Of a stretch of 64,000 bases of DNA, positions 52,760 through 61,177 are shown one piece after another. The DNA comes from G963665495 sp963667575 (GTDB lineage: Bacteria; Desulfobacterota; Desulfovibrionia; Desulfovibrionales; Desulfovibrionaceae): assembly GCA_963667575.2 (NCBI GenBank), contig CAXXHY010000055.1, positions 62,001-126,000 on the forward strand, written 5' to 3'. The notes under the pieces were generated by a model that saw nothing but the letters and a program-made list of their open reading frames with translations, was not told where the DNA came from and made no database searches. The position numbers were made by a program, and so were the translations under genes. Position 1 is the first letter of the stretch. Every line of letters begins with the position of its first letter.

Positions 52760-53134
52760 TTACCCCCCTATGAGTTCGTTCACCTGCGTGACAACCAGGC
52801 CGATGTTTTCCGGACTGACTTCGGACTGGCCTTTTTTCAGTCCGAGCGCATCCAGCTGCACGTGGTGAAAATTGGTGAAACCGGCCTCTTCGAGGGTTTT
52901 GCGCGCGCAGTTGAGCGGACAGCCGTCCACGGCAACCACTTCGGAAGCGGCTTCGGTGGTTTTTACTATTCCGGAGACGCGTCCGCCGATTCCCGCCAGG
53001 CAGAACATTTTGATGTTGCCCTGGCGCGAAAGCTCCCGTGAAGCCCGGTCGACTATTTCGCCGACATCGGCGGCTCCGGAGCAGGAAAACAACAGGCGGG
53101 GAGCGCCCCCGCAGGCACAACTGCAATCTGACAT
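52760..53134 (-). CDS. DGC-domain (putative zinc-binding) protein
   Basis: 124-residue cysteine-rich protein. N-terminal CSCACGG and FSCSG, central FCLAGIGG, and the family-defining DGCPLNCARKTLEEAG (D70-C76). DGC proteins bind metal, possibly zinc or an iron-sulfur cluster, and occur in anaerobes beside thioredoxin and sulfur-transfer genes. First gene of this five-gene operon. A TTGGC-N6-GCCAA palindrome lies 55 bp upstream of the start. Confidence 0.85.
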   Translation of the reverse strand: MSDCSCACGGAPRLLFSCSGAADVGEIVDRASRELSRQGNIKMFCLAGIGGRVSGIVKTTEAASEVVAVDGCPLNCARKTLEEAGFTNFHHVQLDALGLKKGQSEVSPENIGLVVTQVNELIGG

Positions 53135-53188
53135 TGTAAAGCCTCCTGAATGGTGTGTTGCGGTATCTTGTGCTGTAAGACCTATTAC

Positions 53189-53204
53189 TTGGCGAAATTG
53201 CCAA
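53189..53204. promoter_or_regulatory. TTGGC-N6-GCCAA palindrome, copy 1
   Basis: Palindrome with spacer GAAATT. On the reverse strand its flanks read TTTGGCAATTTCGCCAAGTAA, 20 of 21 bases identical to copy 2. 55 bp upstream of the DGC gene start. Confidence 0.65.
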
Positions 53205-53405
53205 ATGAAAGTTTAAAAAAAAGTCCGGACTTATGTCGGCCAGCTTGCCTTTGCCTGGAACGTGGTGACTCATGCGACAGCAAACAGAATGATCGCCCAG
53301 ACGCATGATCAACGACTGCGGACAACACTGTAAAATCTTCTGCAACCATATGTTATCTCGGGTGCAAGACTCGATTCTTCGCCGTGCTCACAATTTCATA
53401 TTCGT

Positions 53406-53421
53406 TTGGCAATTACGCCAA
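53406..53421. promoter_or_regulatory. TTGGC-N6-GCCAA palindrome, copy 2
   Basis: Forward-strand TTTGGCAATTACGCCAAGTAA, opposite in orientation to copy 1 and 217 bp away. The spacing would allow a repression loop across the promoter. Confidence 0.6.
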
Positions 53422-53509
53422 GTAAACCAAAGTGTCAATCTCGCGGGTAAAAGTATATGGTCGCGAGTTGTGCTGCAGGGGCCACGCAGGAGGTGGCGTA
53501 AAGGACAGG

Positions 53510-54844
53510 TCAGATCCGCGCCACTCCCAGGAACACCGCGTGCAGAGCCACGACCAGCGTAAAGTAGGCGGCGCGTGCGTTTTGAGGGGAAAGTCCGGGA
53601 AAATGAAAGCGCAGCCGCCCGGACGGACAGGCGCCCACGCAGTCGCCGCAGAGCGTACAGGACAGACCGGGCCGCCCTTTGCGCAGATCTTCAGGTGTCA
53701 GCGCCAGGTAACGGCAGGTCCGCGTGCAGCGGCCGCAGCCGTCGCAGCCGGGGGCCAGGCGTACGCGCCAGGGGGAAATCCGCCCCAGGATGTTTCCTGC
53801 CAGTCCGATGGGGCAGTAGGCCGTGCAGTGGATCATGACCCCGGTCCTGCGGGACAGCGTGGTCATGACGACCAGTCCCAGGATTCCGAACGCGGCCGCG
53901 AGCACTACGGCCGTACGCCAGTCCGCACCCAGCATGCGCAGGCACAGGGCACCTCCCACGGTCAGGAGCAGCGTCACAGCGCGGCACCAGGGCAGCAGTC
54001 TGGCCAGTTTCAATTTTTTGGGCGTGTTGCGGCCGAGTCGCGCGCAGGCGTCATCGGCCGCGCCAATATAACACAGGTGCGAGCACCAGCCCGGCCCCAC
54101 CAGGAGCAGTGTGGAAAGATACAGGATGGGCATGAAAAAACCGCTTCCGCGGTAGACGGGACCTGCCGCGATAAGCGCTGGCACGGGCAGATGCAGCGCC
54201 CCGGTCATCAGAAATTTCGCGGACCAGAGCATCCCCAGACCAAGCTGCACGAAGAATATCAGGGAAAAAAAGGCCCAGTAGCGCGACCGGAGCGGACCCG
54301 TACGCTGCGCATGCAGCATCCGGCCTGTGAGCCAGGCCGCGTACAGTCCCATAAGCACTATTTGCAGCGCTCCCCAGCCCGGCGCGAACCTGTCCGCCAG
54401 CAGCACGGGAAAAGGCACCTTGCTCCAGGCCGTAAAAAGCAGCCCGGTGGTCAGCCAGAAGGCCGCTGCCTGAAACCAGGCCTCCGGCGGGCGAGGCGAT
54501 TGGCGGGAGCCGTCTTTGAAAAAAGCCGCAGCCGGTTTTGAAAAAGCGAACAGTCCGCCGCCCAGGCACAAGGCAATGGCCGCGGACATGATCAGTGTCA
54601 GCCGGACATGAGGCAGGCCCGCGGCAAGGCGAAAGCCGATGAGTTCGCCCGTGACCTGGGCCAGAGCCAGTCCTGCCAGCAGAGCCGCCGGGCCGAGGAT
54701 AAGCGGGGCAACGTCCCGCCGCCAGACAAAAAGCCCGTACAGGGCCACCACGGCCGCGGCCAGCCCGTTATGCCCCGTACGCAGCGCATGGGTCGCAAAG
54801 ACGGCCAGTCCCAGTAGCAGCGACGCCAGACCCGGAAGGGTCAT
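53510..54844 (-). CDS. Membrane polyferredoxin (NapH/CcoG-like 4Fe-4S protein)
   Basis: 444-residue integral membrane protein with about ten helices. A membrane-embedded cysteine set (GWCSHLCYIG and MIHCTAYCPIG) is followed by a C-terminal cytosolic 2x[4Fe-4S] domain (CDGCGRCTRTCRYLAL and CTLCGDCVGACP). Such proteins pass electrons between the quinone pool and soluble redox partners. The start overlaps the stop of the upstream siroheme-type ferredoxin gene by 4 bp, so they likely form one electron-transfer unit. Confidence 0.87.
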   Translation of the reverse strand: MTLPGLASLLLGLAVFATHALRTGHNGLAAAVVALYGLFVWRRDVAPLILGPAALLAGLALAQVTGELIGFRLAAGLPHVRLTLIMSAAIALCLGGGLFAFSKPAAAFFKDGSRQSPRPPEAWFQAAAFWLTTGLLFTAWSKVPFPVLLADRFAPGWGALQIVLMGLYAAWLTGRMLHAQRTGPLRSRYWAFFSLIFFVQLGLGMLWSAKFLMTGALHLPVPALIAAGPVYRGSGFFMPILYLSTLLLVGPGWCSHLCYIGAADDACARLGRNTPKKLKLARLLPWCRAVTLLLTVGGALCLRMLGADWRTAVVLAAAFGILGLVVMTTLSRRTGVMIHCTAYCPIGLAGNILGRISPWRVRLAPGCDGCGRCTRTCRYLALTPEDLRKGRPGLSCTLCGDCVGACPSGRLRFHFPGLSPQNARAAYFTLVVALHAVFLGVARI

Positions 54845-55470
54845 GGCAGTATCCAGGACGGCAGCCCCGGCTGCAATCCCGGCGAGACCAGATCACTGAA
54901 GCGCATGCCCGGCTCCCACTGCCGGCTGTAGGCTTCCAGGCAGCGGCCTGTCAGCGCGAGCGCGGCGTCCGGGGACTGACGCTGGTGCAGTTCCTGCCCG
55001 AGCCGTGGATGCCGCCCAAGGCGTCCGCCCAGCAGAATGCGAAAAGACACCGGCCCGGAGAGTATGGCCTGCTGTACGCAGACCTCGGCACATTTGCCGC
55101 AGCCAAGGCAGATATTCCGGTCGATGACAGCGAGATTGCTGCGGCTTTCCTGAAAGATGGCCCCGTCCGGGCACTCCTTCGCGCATGCGCCGCAGCCCGT
55201 GCAGCCGTGCGGCGAGACAGCCACGCGCCTGGAGGCGATGATGCCCAGATCCGCCACATGCGGGCGCGTGCAGCCATTGGGGCAGGCGCACACGGCAATG
55301 CGGAACCGCTCATGACGCAGAGGCGGACGCCCCAGATTCGAGAAGGCTTCCGGGGAGGGCGCGGCCGCGAGCACCCTTTCCAGCCCCGAACCAAATTTTT
55401 CCGGCACGGGCAGGGCGCACCGGCAGCCGGAACGCATGCCCCGGCAAAGATCCAAAACATAAGCTCCCAT
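54841..55470 (-). CDS. Nitrite/sulfite reductase-like 4Fe-4S protein
   Basis: 209-residue protein. The segment VCACPNGCTRPHVADLGIIA resembles the siroheme/[4Fe-4S] half of sulfite or nitrite reductases. It is followed by two ferredoxin clusters (CTGCGACAKECP and CLGCGKCAEVC). It lacks the full siroheme-binding length, so it may be a remnant-type sulfite reductase subunit (AsrC-like) or an electron carrier. The start codon lies right against a 30-bp inverted repeat that contains the ribosome site AAGGAG. Its stop overlaps the polyferredoxin start. Confidence 0.75.
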   Translation of the reverse strand: MGAYVLDLCRGMRSGCRCALPVPEKFGSGLERVLAAAPSPEAFSNLGRPPLRHERFRIAVCACPNGCTRPHVADLGIIASRRVAVSPHGCTGCGACAKECPDGAIFQESRSNLAVIDRNICLGCGKCAEVCVQQAILSGPVSFRILLGGRLGRHPRLGQELHQRQSPDAALALTGRCLEAYSRQWEPGMRFSDLVSPGLQPGLPSWILP

Positions 55471-55500
55471 GGGTATACTCCTTGACCATGGAGTATACCC
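55471..55500. promoter_or_regulatory. 11-bp inverted repeat overlapping the ribosome site of the siroheme-type gene
   Basis: GGGTATACTCC and GGAGTATACCC (55471-55481 and 55490-55500), spacer 8 bp, immediately before the start codon at 55470. As RNA it would bury AAGGAG in a stem. As DNA it resembles a MerR/FNR-size operator. It can act either way. Confidence 0.65.
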
Positions 55501-55585
55501 CGAGCGGGCCGCGATGGATATGACTTAGATCAAAAAAGAGCTGCGGTCCTCGTAATGATTCGATATTATCTGAATAACCAACTGG

Positions 55586-57115
55586 TTAGCTGTCCTTCTC
55601 CGTGCGTTGAAATGTTCCCATGCCGTCGGTATCCAGGCAGTCCAGGGTGAAGCCGCTGATTCCTTCAGGTCGGGAGTCGAAGCTGACATAGCAGGTGTCG
55701 TCCCCGAAGATGCGGTCCTTGAAGGTGAAGATGTCCTGGTTCCAGGGGACCAGGGCGAAGGATTGTTTGCGCGGCCCCATGCTGAGGATCAGGCCCTTGT
55801 CGTGCGTCGTGACATGGGCGGTGTCGTAGAGCGGGTTTGCGTACGCTCCGGCGTAGTTCTCCAGGGGCTGAGGCGGTAAAGCGTTATCGGGTTTTTGGGG
55901 ATTTTCGGCCTGCTGCTTTGTTTCGGCTTCTTTGGCCTTGTCCAGGAAAAAGCGGTTCCAGTCCGTGTCGGGCGCGCCCACGAGCAGGTCGTAGAGTTCG
56001 AGTCCCAGGCTGAGGGAGAGGTTGTTGCCTCCGCTGTTGGTAAGGCAGACGAACCCCAGGTCCAGTTCGGGCACCAGCATGACCAGGCTGGACATGCCGG
56101 AAGTGCCGCCCGTATGCCAGACCGCCGGATAGGGGCGGGAGCTCATGTAGACCCAGCCCAGGCAGTAGTAGCTGGCCGGCATTTTGCCCATGGTGGGCAG
56201 GATGGTTTTGGGCGAGGTGAGGTACTGCACATTTTCCTCGCTCAGCAGCCGGTTGCCTTCAAACTCCCCCTTGCCGAGCATCAGGCGCATCCAGTTGCTC
56301 ATGTCCCGAACGTTGGAGTTGATGCCTCCGGCCGGGTTGTAAATGTAGGTCCAGTCGCTAACCTCGGGGTATGGAACGATTTCGCCATTGAAGCGGATAT
56401 GGGGGACGGCCTTGTTCTTGGCGTTTTGATAGTCCCGCATGCTGGCGCTGGAGGCATGCATATCCAATGGCTGCAAAATACGCACGGCCAGGTTGACGTC
56501 CCAGGGCTTGCCGCTGCTGGCTTCGATGATATCCCCGGCCGTGAGCCAGAGGTTGTTCACATAGGCGTATTCCGCCCGGAAGCTGCTTACGGGCTTGATA
56601 TGCCGCATGACCTGCTGAATGTGCGCGTCGGAAAACCCCAGCAGGGCCATGAAATCCCCGGCATAGGCGGGCATGCCGCTGTGCTGGGCCATGAGGTCCC
56701 AGACCTGGAACTGGCGGGTGACCCAGGGGTCGTACATGACGAAGTCCGGCTTGTGGGCGATGACAGGATCTTTCCAGGCCAGCTTGCCCGCGTCCGCTTC
56801 CATGGCCATCAGAGCCGCGGTAAATGCCTTGGACGTCGACCCGATACGGAAGATGGTCTCCGGGGTGACGGGCAAGACCTGCCCCAGCTGGCGCTGACCG
56901 AATCCTTTGGCGTAGACCATTTTGTCCCTATGCACGACAGCCACGGCCAGACCCGGCACCTCCCAGTCCTTGCGGGCTTTCTCTATGGACGCCTCCCATG
57001 CGGGAAGCACTTTTTCCAGATTCAGGTCAGCTGCGTATGCAGGACGTAGGGCATCCAGGGAAAAAAGCATACACAGGGCCAGCAACAGCGACGTACAACC
57101 GGGCACGCGTTTCAT
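55586..57115 (-). CDS. Exported serine hydrolase, beta-lactamase class C / penicillin-binding-like
   Basis: 509-residue protein with a signal peptide (about 1-29, ending AYAA). The catalytic SxxK is S93-T-S-K96 in FRIGSTSKAFTAA. The YxN is YVN near 186 and the KTG-equivalent is HTGGTSG near 333. This is the class-C beta-lactamase/esterase/DD-peptidase fold. A C-terminal domain of about 120 residues with ENYAGAYANPLYD is typical of the DUF3471 add-on. The natural substrate is probably a peptide or ester rather than a beta-lactam. Monocistronic. Confidence 0.9.
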   Translation of the reverse strand: MKRVPGCTSLLLALCMLFSLDALRPAYAADLNLEKVLPAWEASIEKARKDWEVPGLAVAVVHRDKMVYAKGFGQRQLGQVLPVTPETIFRIGSTSKAFTAALMAMEADAGKLAWKDPVIAHKPDFVMYDPWVTRQFQVWDLMAQHSGMPAYAGDFMALLGFSDAHIQQVMRHIKPVSSFRAEYAYVNNLWLTAGDIIEASSGKPWDVNLAVRILQPLDMHASSASMRDYQNAKNKAVPHIRFNGEIVPYPEVSDWTYIYNPAGGINSNVRDMSNWMRLMLGKGEFEGNRLLSEENVQYLTSPKTILPTMGKMPASYYCLGWVYMSSRPYPAVWHTGGTSGMSSLVMLVPELDLGFVCLTNSGGNNLSLSLGLELYDLLVGAPDTDWNRFFLDKAKEAETKQQAENPQKPDNALPPQPLENYAGAYANPLYDTAHVTTHDKGLILSMGPRKQSFALVPWNQDIFTFKDRIFGDDTCYVSFDSRPEGISGFTLDCLDTDGMGTFQRTEKDS

Positions 57116-57332
57116 GGGGCCGAACTCCTTGTACGGGTGAAGAAACTTGGGGTTTGTCTCAACTATAGGGGATTTTCAGGCAAAAGAATACAGAAATTGA
57201 AAAAAGGAGTCGGAGTCCCTGTGGATTGGGGAAGGTTGCTTTGGGAGTGTAAAAGCAGGGTAATGCTGCACCGGCAAAGACCCGGCGTATGCGTCCGGAC
57301 CTTTGCTGGTGCTGAAAGATGGGTGCGGAGAG

Positions 57333-57680
57333 TTAGATTTCCGGGGCCTTTTCCGGCACCAGGCAGACGAATTCCAGAGGGACATCGCCCGTGTTCTTGA
57401 CGAAATGGTCTTCGTTGGGGGCCACGTAGACCACGCTGCCGGGGCCGACCGGGACCTCTTTGCCGTCTTTGATGATGTAGCCGGTGCCCGAATGATAGAA
57501 CTGCTGGTGCTCCCAGTCATGCGTATGAGAGGGGATTTCCGCGCCCGGTTCGATTGAGATGATCCGCATGCAGAAATTCACGTCGTCATCCGCCTTGCCG
57601 ATGGCCACGCGAATGGACACGCCAGGGCCGGCCTTGGTCAGAGGCTGAGCCGGAATATCCTTGAAATTGATGGCTTTCAT
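57333..57680 (-). CDS. Cupin-domain protein
   Basis: 115-residue cupin with both metal motifs: EIPSHTHDWEHQQFYHSGTGYI (three His plus Glu) and PGSVVYVAPNEDHFVKN. This complete ligand set suggests a metal-binding enzyme or sensor rather than a storage-type cupin. Start ATG 57680 with AAGGAGA. No operon partner on either side. Confidence 0.88.
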   Translation of the reverse strand: MKAINFKDIPAQPLTKAGPGVSIRVAIGKADDDVNFCMRIISIEPGAEIPSHTHDWEHQQFYHSGTGYIIKDGKEVPVGPGSVVYVAPNEDHFVKNTGDVPLEFVCLVPEKAPEI

Positions 57681-57937
57681 GTTCTTCTCCTTGAAATAAG
57701 GCAAAGTTGCACGGAGCCGGGCAAAAGTCAAAGGGCCTTGAGACCGCTTTCCGGTCGCAACGCATTATGTTCGCCTCTGCATACATTTTGCAATTGATGC
57801 CGTTATTGGTTCGCGCCTGCAGACGGAAAAGGCCAGGGTGTTTTCCGTTACCCCGCGCATGCCGTACGCGTGCCCGGTGACAAGGCGTTTGTTCGCGACA
57901 GCGTCTGATCTCAACCATTTTTTTGCAAGGAAAGGAA

Positions 57938-59707
57938 ATGAAAGCTCATTGTTATGCCGTGCTTGCCTGTTTTCTGCTGATTTTCATGATGCCCAGGGCG
58001 GCCATGGCCGGGGAGGTCCAGTACCTCGAACCGTTGACCGGCAGCCGGATTACGCTTCCTGCTGAGTTTGCAGCCAATACGAATGAAAGCGAACGGTCGG
58101 GACAGTACGGCAAGGTGCATACCTGGGTGCTGGACGGCGCGCAGCCCGACGCCGTGCAGTTCGACGTGGCGGTTAAGGAAATCAACGCCAAGTCCATGGC
58201 GGACCTGCTGCGGAAGTCCATCATGGATGCCGACAATGCGGACAAGTGCACTGTCCGGGATCTTACGCCCAACCACCTGGAACTGGATGAGGTGCAGACC
58301 TTCATGGGCAAAAAGGATTTTTTGCGCCATTGGTTCTGGCTGCTGAATGACGGCAGCTGCCTCCATGCCCAGCTTCAGAGCAAAAGCGCGGATCGCATGG
58401 GGCTTGCGGACGCCGTTTCCATCGAGTTCGCGGCGGAGAAAGGCTCCGCAGGGCTGGAGTTCATGACTGTGTTTCCGGAAAGCCCGGCCGACAAGGAATC
58501 CGTAACCGGCGAATGGCGCAATGCGGAAAGCGGCGTGCGGCTTCTGGCCTGCGGCCCGAATCTCCTGCGTTTCAGCGATACTGACGGCGTTGCACTGGCC
58601 TTCGGCCTGTATAATCCGGTCCGGCAGCAATGCGCGCTGTGGGGAAACGGTTCCAAAAACTGCTCGGTGGAGAAAAAGCAGGGTGCGGACAGCCTGACTA
58701 TCAGGGGCAGCGACGGGCTGGATGGAATCTACGTCCGTATTGCCGATGGAGACAGCTCCTCCGGAGCCACGGCCGGTACCGCTTCCAGCGCGCAGGACGG
58801 TTTCCGTGGTGATTGGGAAAACGACAGCGAATTCTGCCAGTTGAAGATTTCGCGCTCCGGCGTCACCGTGCAGACCGCCCATGGTATGAAGGTCTACGAA
58901 GGATATACGATTACGTCCGATGGCCTGCAGATGGCCGGGAATACGATGATCCGCAAAAACGCGGACAATGGTTTGGTCATGGACGGCGTCAAGGGCGTGT
59001 TCTGGCCCGTTGGCCAGGGCAAGGGCGTATCGCAATTCGCCGCATTCGCTCCGTACAACGGGAGCTGGAACAATGAAACCGCTTCCATTTCCATACAGAT
59101 CAAGAACAAGGGCATGGCCTACAGCAAGCCCGATGGCGCGGGCGTCAGCACCTGTTCCGTGGATGACAAAGGGGTGCTGCACGCGCTGAAATCCACCGGG
59201 CATATCGATGCGCAAAGCGGTAATCTGGTCTTTGAGGGCATTCCCGGCGAATTCGTACGTAAGGGAGGTTCCCAGGCGGCAAAAGCGGACGAGTCCGGGC
59301 TCACGGTGCTCGCCAAAGACGCGGATATCACCAATGCGCCGGGTGTGATTCTGGAAGGTCCTGAAGATGCACAGAATTTGGGCGGCTGGAAGCAAAACAG
59401 TGCCATAGTCGCGGTGTTTCCTGTGTCCCTGCCTCAGGCCGGTTCCTATTCCCTGAGTCTGAATTGTTCGCGCGAACCCCAGAGCGAGGCGCTGGTTTCA
59501 GTGGCTGCCGGTTCTGACAATGGCCAGCGTGTGGATATCCCCATCAGTTTCACGGGCGGTTGGGGCAACTACAAGCAGTTCAGTTCCTCCGGTACGCTGG
59601 CTTTGCCTGCCGGCGAAACCATGCTGTACGTCACCACCGGAGATCCTTCCAAGGGGGACTATTTGATGAATATGCGGTCCATCACCCTGACGCCGGCTGG
59701 CAACTGA
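57938..59707 (+). CDS. Large secreted protein of unknown function
   Basis: 589-residue exported protein. The signal peptide (about 1-25, ending AMAG) starts at ATG 57938, which follows AAGGAAAGGA. The mature N-terminus LEPLTGSRITLPAEF resembles small exported proteins of unknown function. The middle contains repeated YDG/SDGL-type turns. The last 110 residues (PQAGSYSLSLNC to MNMRSITL) look like a carbohydrate-binding beta-sandwich. I see no enzymatic motif. The next two genes also encode exported proteins. Confidence 0.7.
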   Translation: MKAHCYAVLACFLLIFMMPRAAMAGEVQYLEPLTGSRITLPAEFAANTNESERSGQYGKVHTWVLDGAQPDAVQFDVAVKEINAKSMADLLRKSIMDADNADKCTVRDLTPNHLELDEVQTFMGKKDFLRHWFWLLNDGSCLHAQLQSKSADRMGLADAVSIEFAAEKGSAGLEFMTVFPESPADKESVTGEWRNAESGVRLLACGPNLLRFSDTDGVALAFGLYNPVRQQCALWGNGSKNCSVEKKQGADSLTIRGSDGLDGIYVRIADGDSSSGATAGTASSAQDGFRGDWENDSEFCQLKISRSGVTVQTAHGMKVYEGYTITSDGLQMAGNTMIRKNADNGLVMDGVKGVFWPVGQGKGVSQFAAFAPYNGSWNNETASISIQIKNKGMAYSKPDGAGVSTCSVDDKGVLHALKSTGHIDAQSGNLVFEGIPGEFVRKGGSQAAKADESGLTVLAKDADITNAPGVILEGPEDAQNLGGWKQNSAIVAVFPVSLPQAGSYSLSLNCSREPQSEALVSVAAGSDNGQRVDIPISFTGGWGNYKQFSSSGTLALPAGETMLYVTTGDPSKGDYLMNMRSITLTPAGN

Positions 59708-60093
59708 CAGTTGTGAAGGCAGCGGCTTGATTGAAACATGCATGCGTGTCCGCCTGCCGTCCTTCCGCTCCGACGGCAGGCTCCGGACGCATTGCCCATT
59801 TTCCGGACGCCGGGAAACTGCCAGTGTTGCCCATTTTCTGGCCAGCCGGTCATGCGGCGACCGACTGCGAGTACGCTGCCTTTGGAATTTCTTGAAAAAA
59901 ATCCTGGTCACGCCGCTATTTTTGTCTTTTGCAAACACAAGCTGACGTAGTTTCCTTTCATGCTTCCGTAAAAGATACGTAAATCCGGATGGCTTCAATC
60001 TTGCTTTGCTATCATCCGGCGGCATGCCGCCAGGAGTTATTTTTCAACGTGCGAAAACTCCCGCACACAACAGGTATTTTCTGGAGGAAACGC
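59708..60093. other. 386-bp intergenic region with hairpin and direct repeats
   Basis: Contains a 10-bp hairpin (59752-59761 with 59772-59781) and two direct repeats TTGCCCATTTTC(C/T)GG (59792-59806 and 59827-59841). The rest has no recognised gene. Confidence 0.5.
59752..59781. repeat. 10-bp hairpin after the secreted-protein gene
   Basis: A perfect GCCTGCCGTC/GACGGCAGGC stem with 10-nt loop; no U tract. Possibly a transcript-end stabiliser. Confidence 0.55.
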
Positions 60094-61062
60094 ATGCACA
60101 GTAATTCGATGCGCACCATTTGCCTTGCGGCACTGATGTTGGTGGCGGTCTGCGCGCAGCCCGCCTGGGCGGCCGGGGGCAAGCTCATTTTTGAAAACAG
60201 CCTGGGAACCGGCGTCAAAGGCGCATTTTGCGCCGGTGATCCGCAGAGCGCCGGAAAGCAGGTCTTCGGTCCGGTGGCCAAGGAATCGACCCTGCAAGTG
60301 GACTCGAAACAAATCCCGGACGATCCCGACTGTTCGCGTTTTTACGTGCTGTTGGACGATGGGACCGGCTGGCAGTTCTATTTCGAGCCCTCCCTGGGAG
60401 GGTCCCAGTCCATGGCCCTTAACTGGGAAACCCCCAGCAAACAGTCCGAGGAGCGCTATCCTTTGCTGCTCATTCAGAATTCCGGCGAATACTATACGAG
60501 TGCCGCAGGACTTCCGCTGGTGGCCCTTGTGCAAAGTCTGGCTTTCGGCATGACCGCATCCGACTGGAAATCATTTGCCGTACCCGGATACGACAATCTC
60601 AAGGAACGCGATCAGTTCGTTCTCGCCTTTGGTTCCGTATCCTGGAGCCTGACCGAAAAGGGTTTCAGCTATTATGACGACATGAAGAACAACAAGGGCG
60701 AAGCTCTGGTCTCCTCGGTGGAGTTCAGCAGCCCTTTTACCCTGCAAATGCTGGATTCCATGATCGAAGAATTCAAGCAGGTGGGCGGACTTCCTCTGCT
60801 GGTGCAGCGCGGCAAGATTGCCAGCGCCTTTGACGCACGGGGCAAGGAGCTGGAGCCCTCGGCCACTCTGGTGGAAGGTCTCGACGGAGAAGACGCCGCC
60901 TGGGACGCTTTCAAGGACAAGGTTGCCGAGTCTCTGGACCAGGAAGGCGAACTTCGCATGGTGTTCGGGACAGAAGAACTGCGCATCGAGCTTTCTGTGG
61001 ATTCCGAAACCGGGAATGGGCTGCTGCGCCTGAGTCGCACTCAGGAGGCCAGCTTCGGCTAG
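60094..61062 (+). CDS. Secreted protein of unknown function
   Basis: 322-residue exported protein from ATG 60094 with GGAGGAAACGC upstream; the signal peptide (about 1-24) ends AWAA. The mature part begins GGKLIFENSLGTGVKGAF and has no conserved motif I recognise. Cysteine pair in CAGDPQSAG and PDDPDCSRF might form a disulfide. It shares only layout (signal, globular domain) with the neighbouring exported proteins. Confidence 0.65.
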   Translation: MHSNSMRTICLAALMLVAVCAQPAWAAGGKLIFENSLGTGVKGAFCAGDPQSAGKQVFGPVAKESTLQVDSKQIPDDPDCSRFYVLLDDGTGWQFYFEPSLGGSQSMALNWETPSKQSEERYPLLLIQNSGEYYTSAAGLPLVALVQSLAFGMTASDWKSFAVPGYDNLKERDQFVLAFGSVSWSLTEKGFSYYDDMKNNKGEALVSSVEFSSPFTLQMLDSMIEEFKQVGGLPLLVQRGKIASAFDARGKELEPSATLVEGLDGEDAAWDAFKDKVAESLDQEGELRMVFGTEELRIELSVDSETGNGLLRLSRTQEASFG

Positions 61063-61177
61063 GCCCGCAGGCGAGATGTTCAGACGGGATGGCCTCTGCT
61101 TCGGAGGGGAATAAATTCGCTTGCTAGGGGCCATTCCTTTCACTACAGATGTGCAGCGAATTTCTTCGGGGTAGTCA

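Larger units (their letters stand above)
53135..53509. other. 375-bp promoter region with two near-identical palindromes
   Basis: Lies upstream of the reverse DGC operon and downstream of the polyferredoxin gene. It carries the two 21-bp operator-like repeats described separately. No gene seen. Confidence 0.6.

Noticed and set aside
53432..54541. 369-codon forward ORF opposite the polyferredoxin gene
   Set aside because: It is the antisense shadow of a gene with clear ferredoxin and membrane motifs; Gly/Arg/Gln-rich composition is typical of GC-rich antisense.
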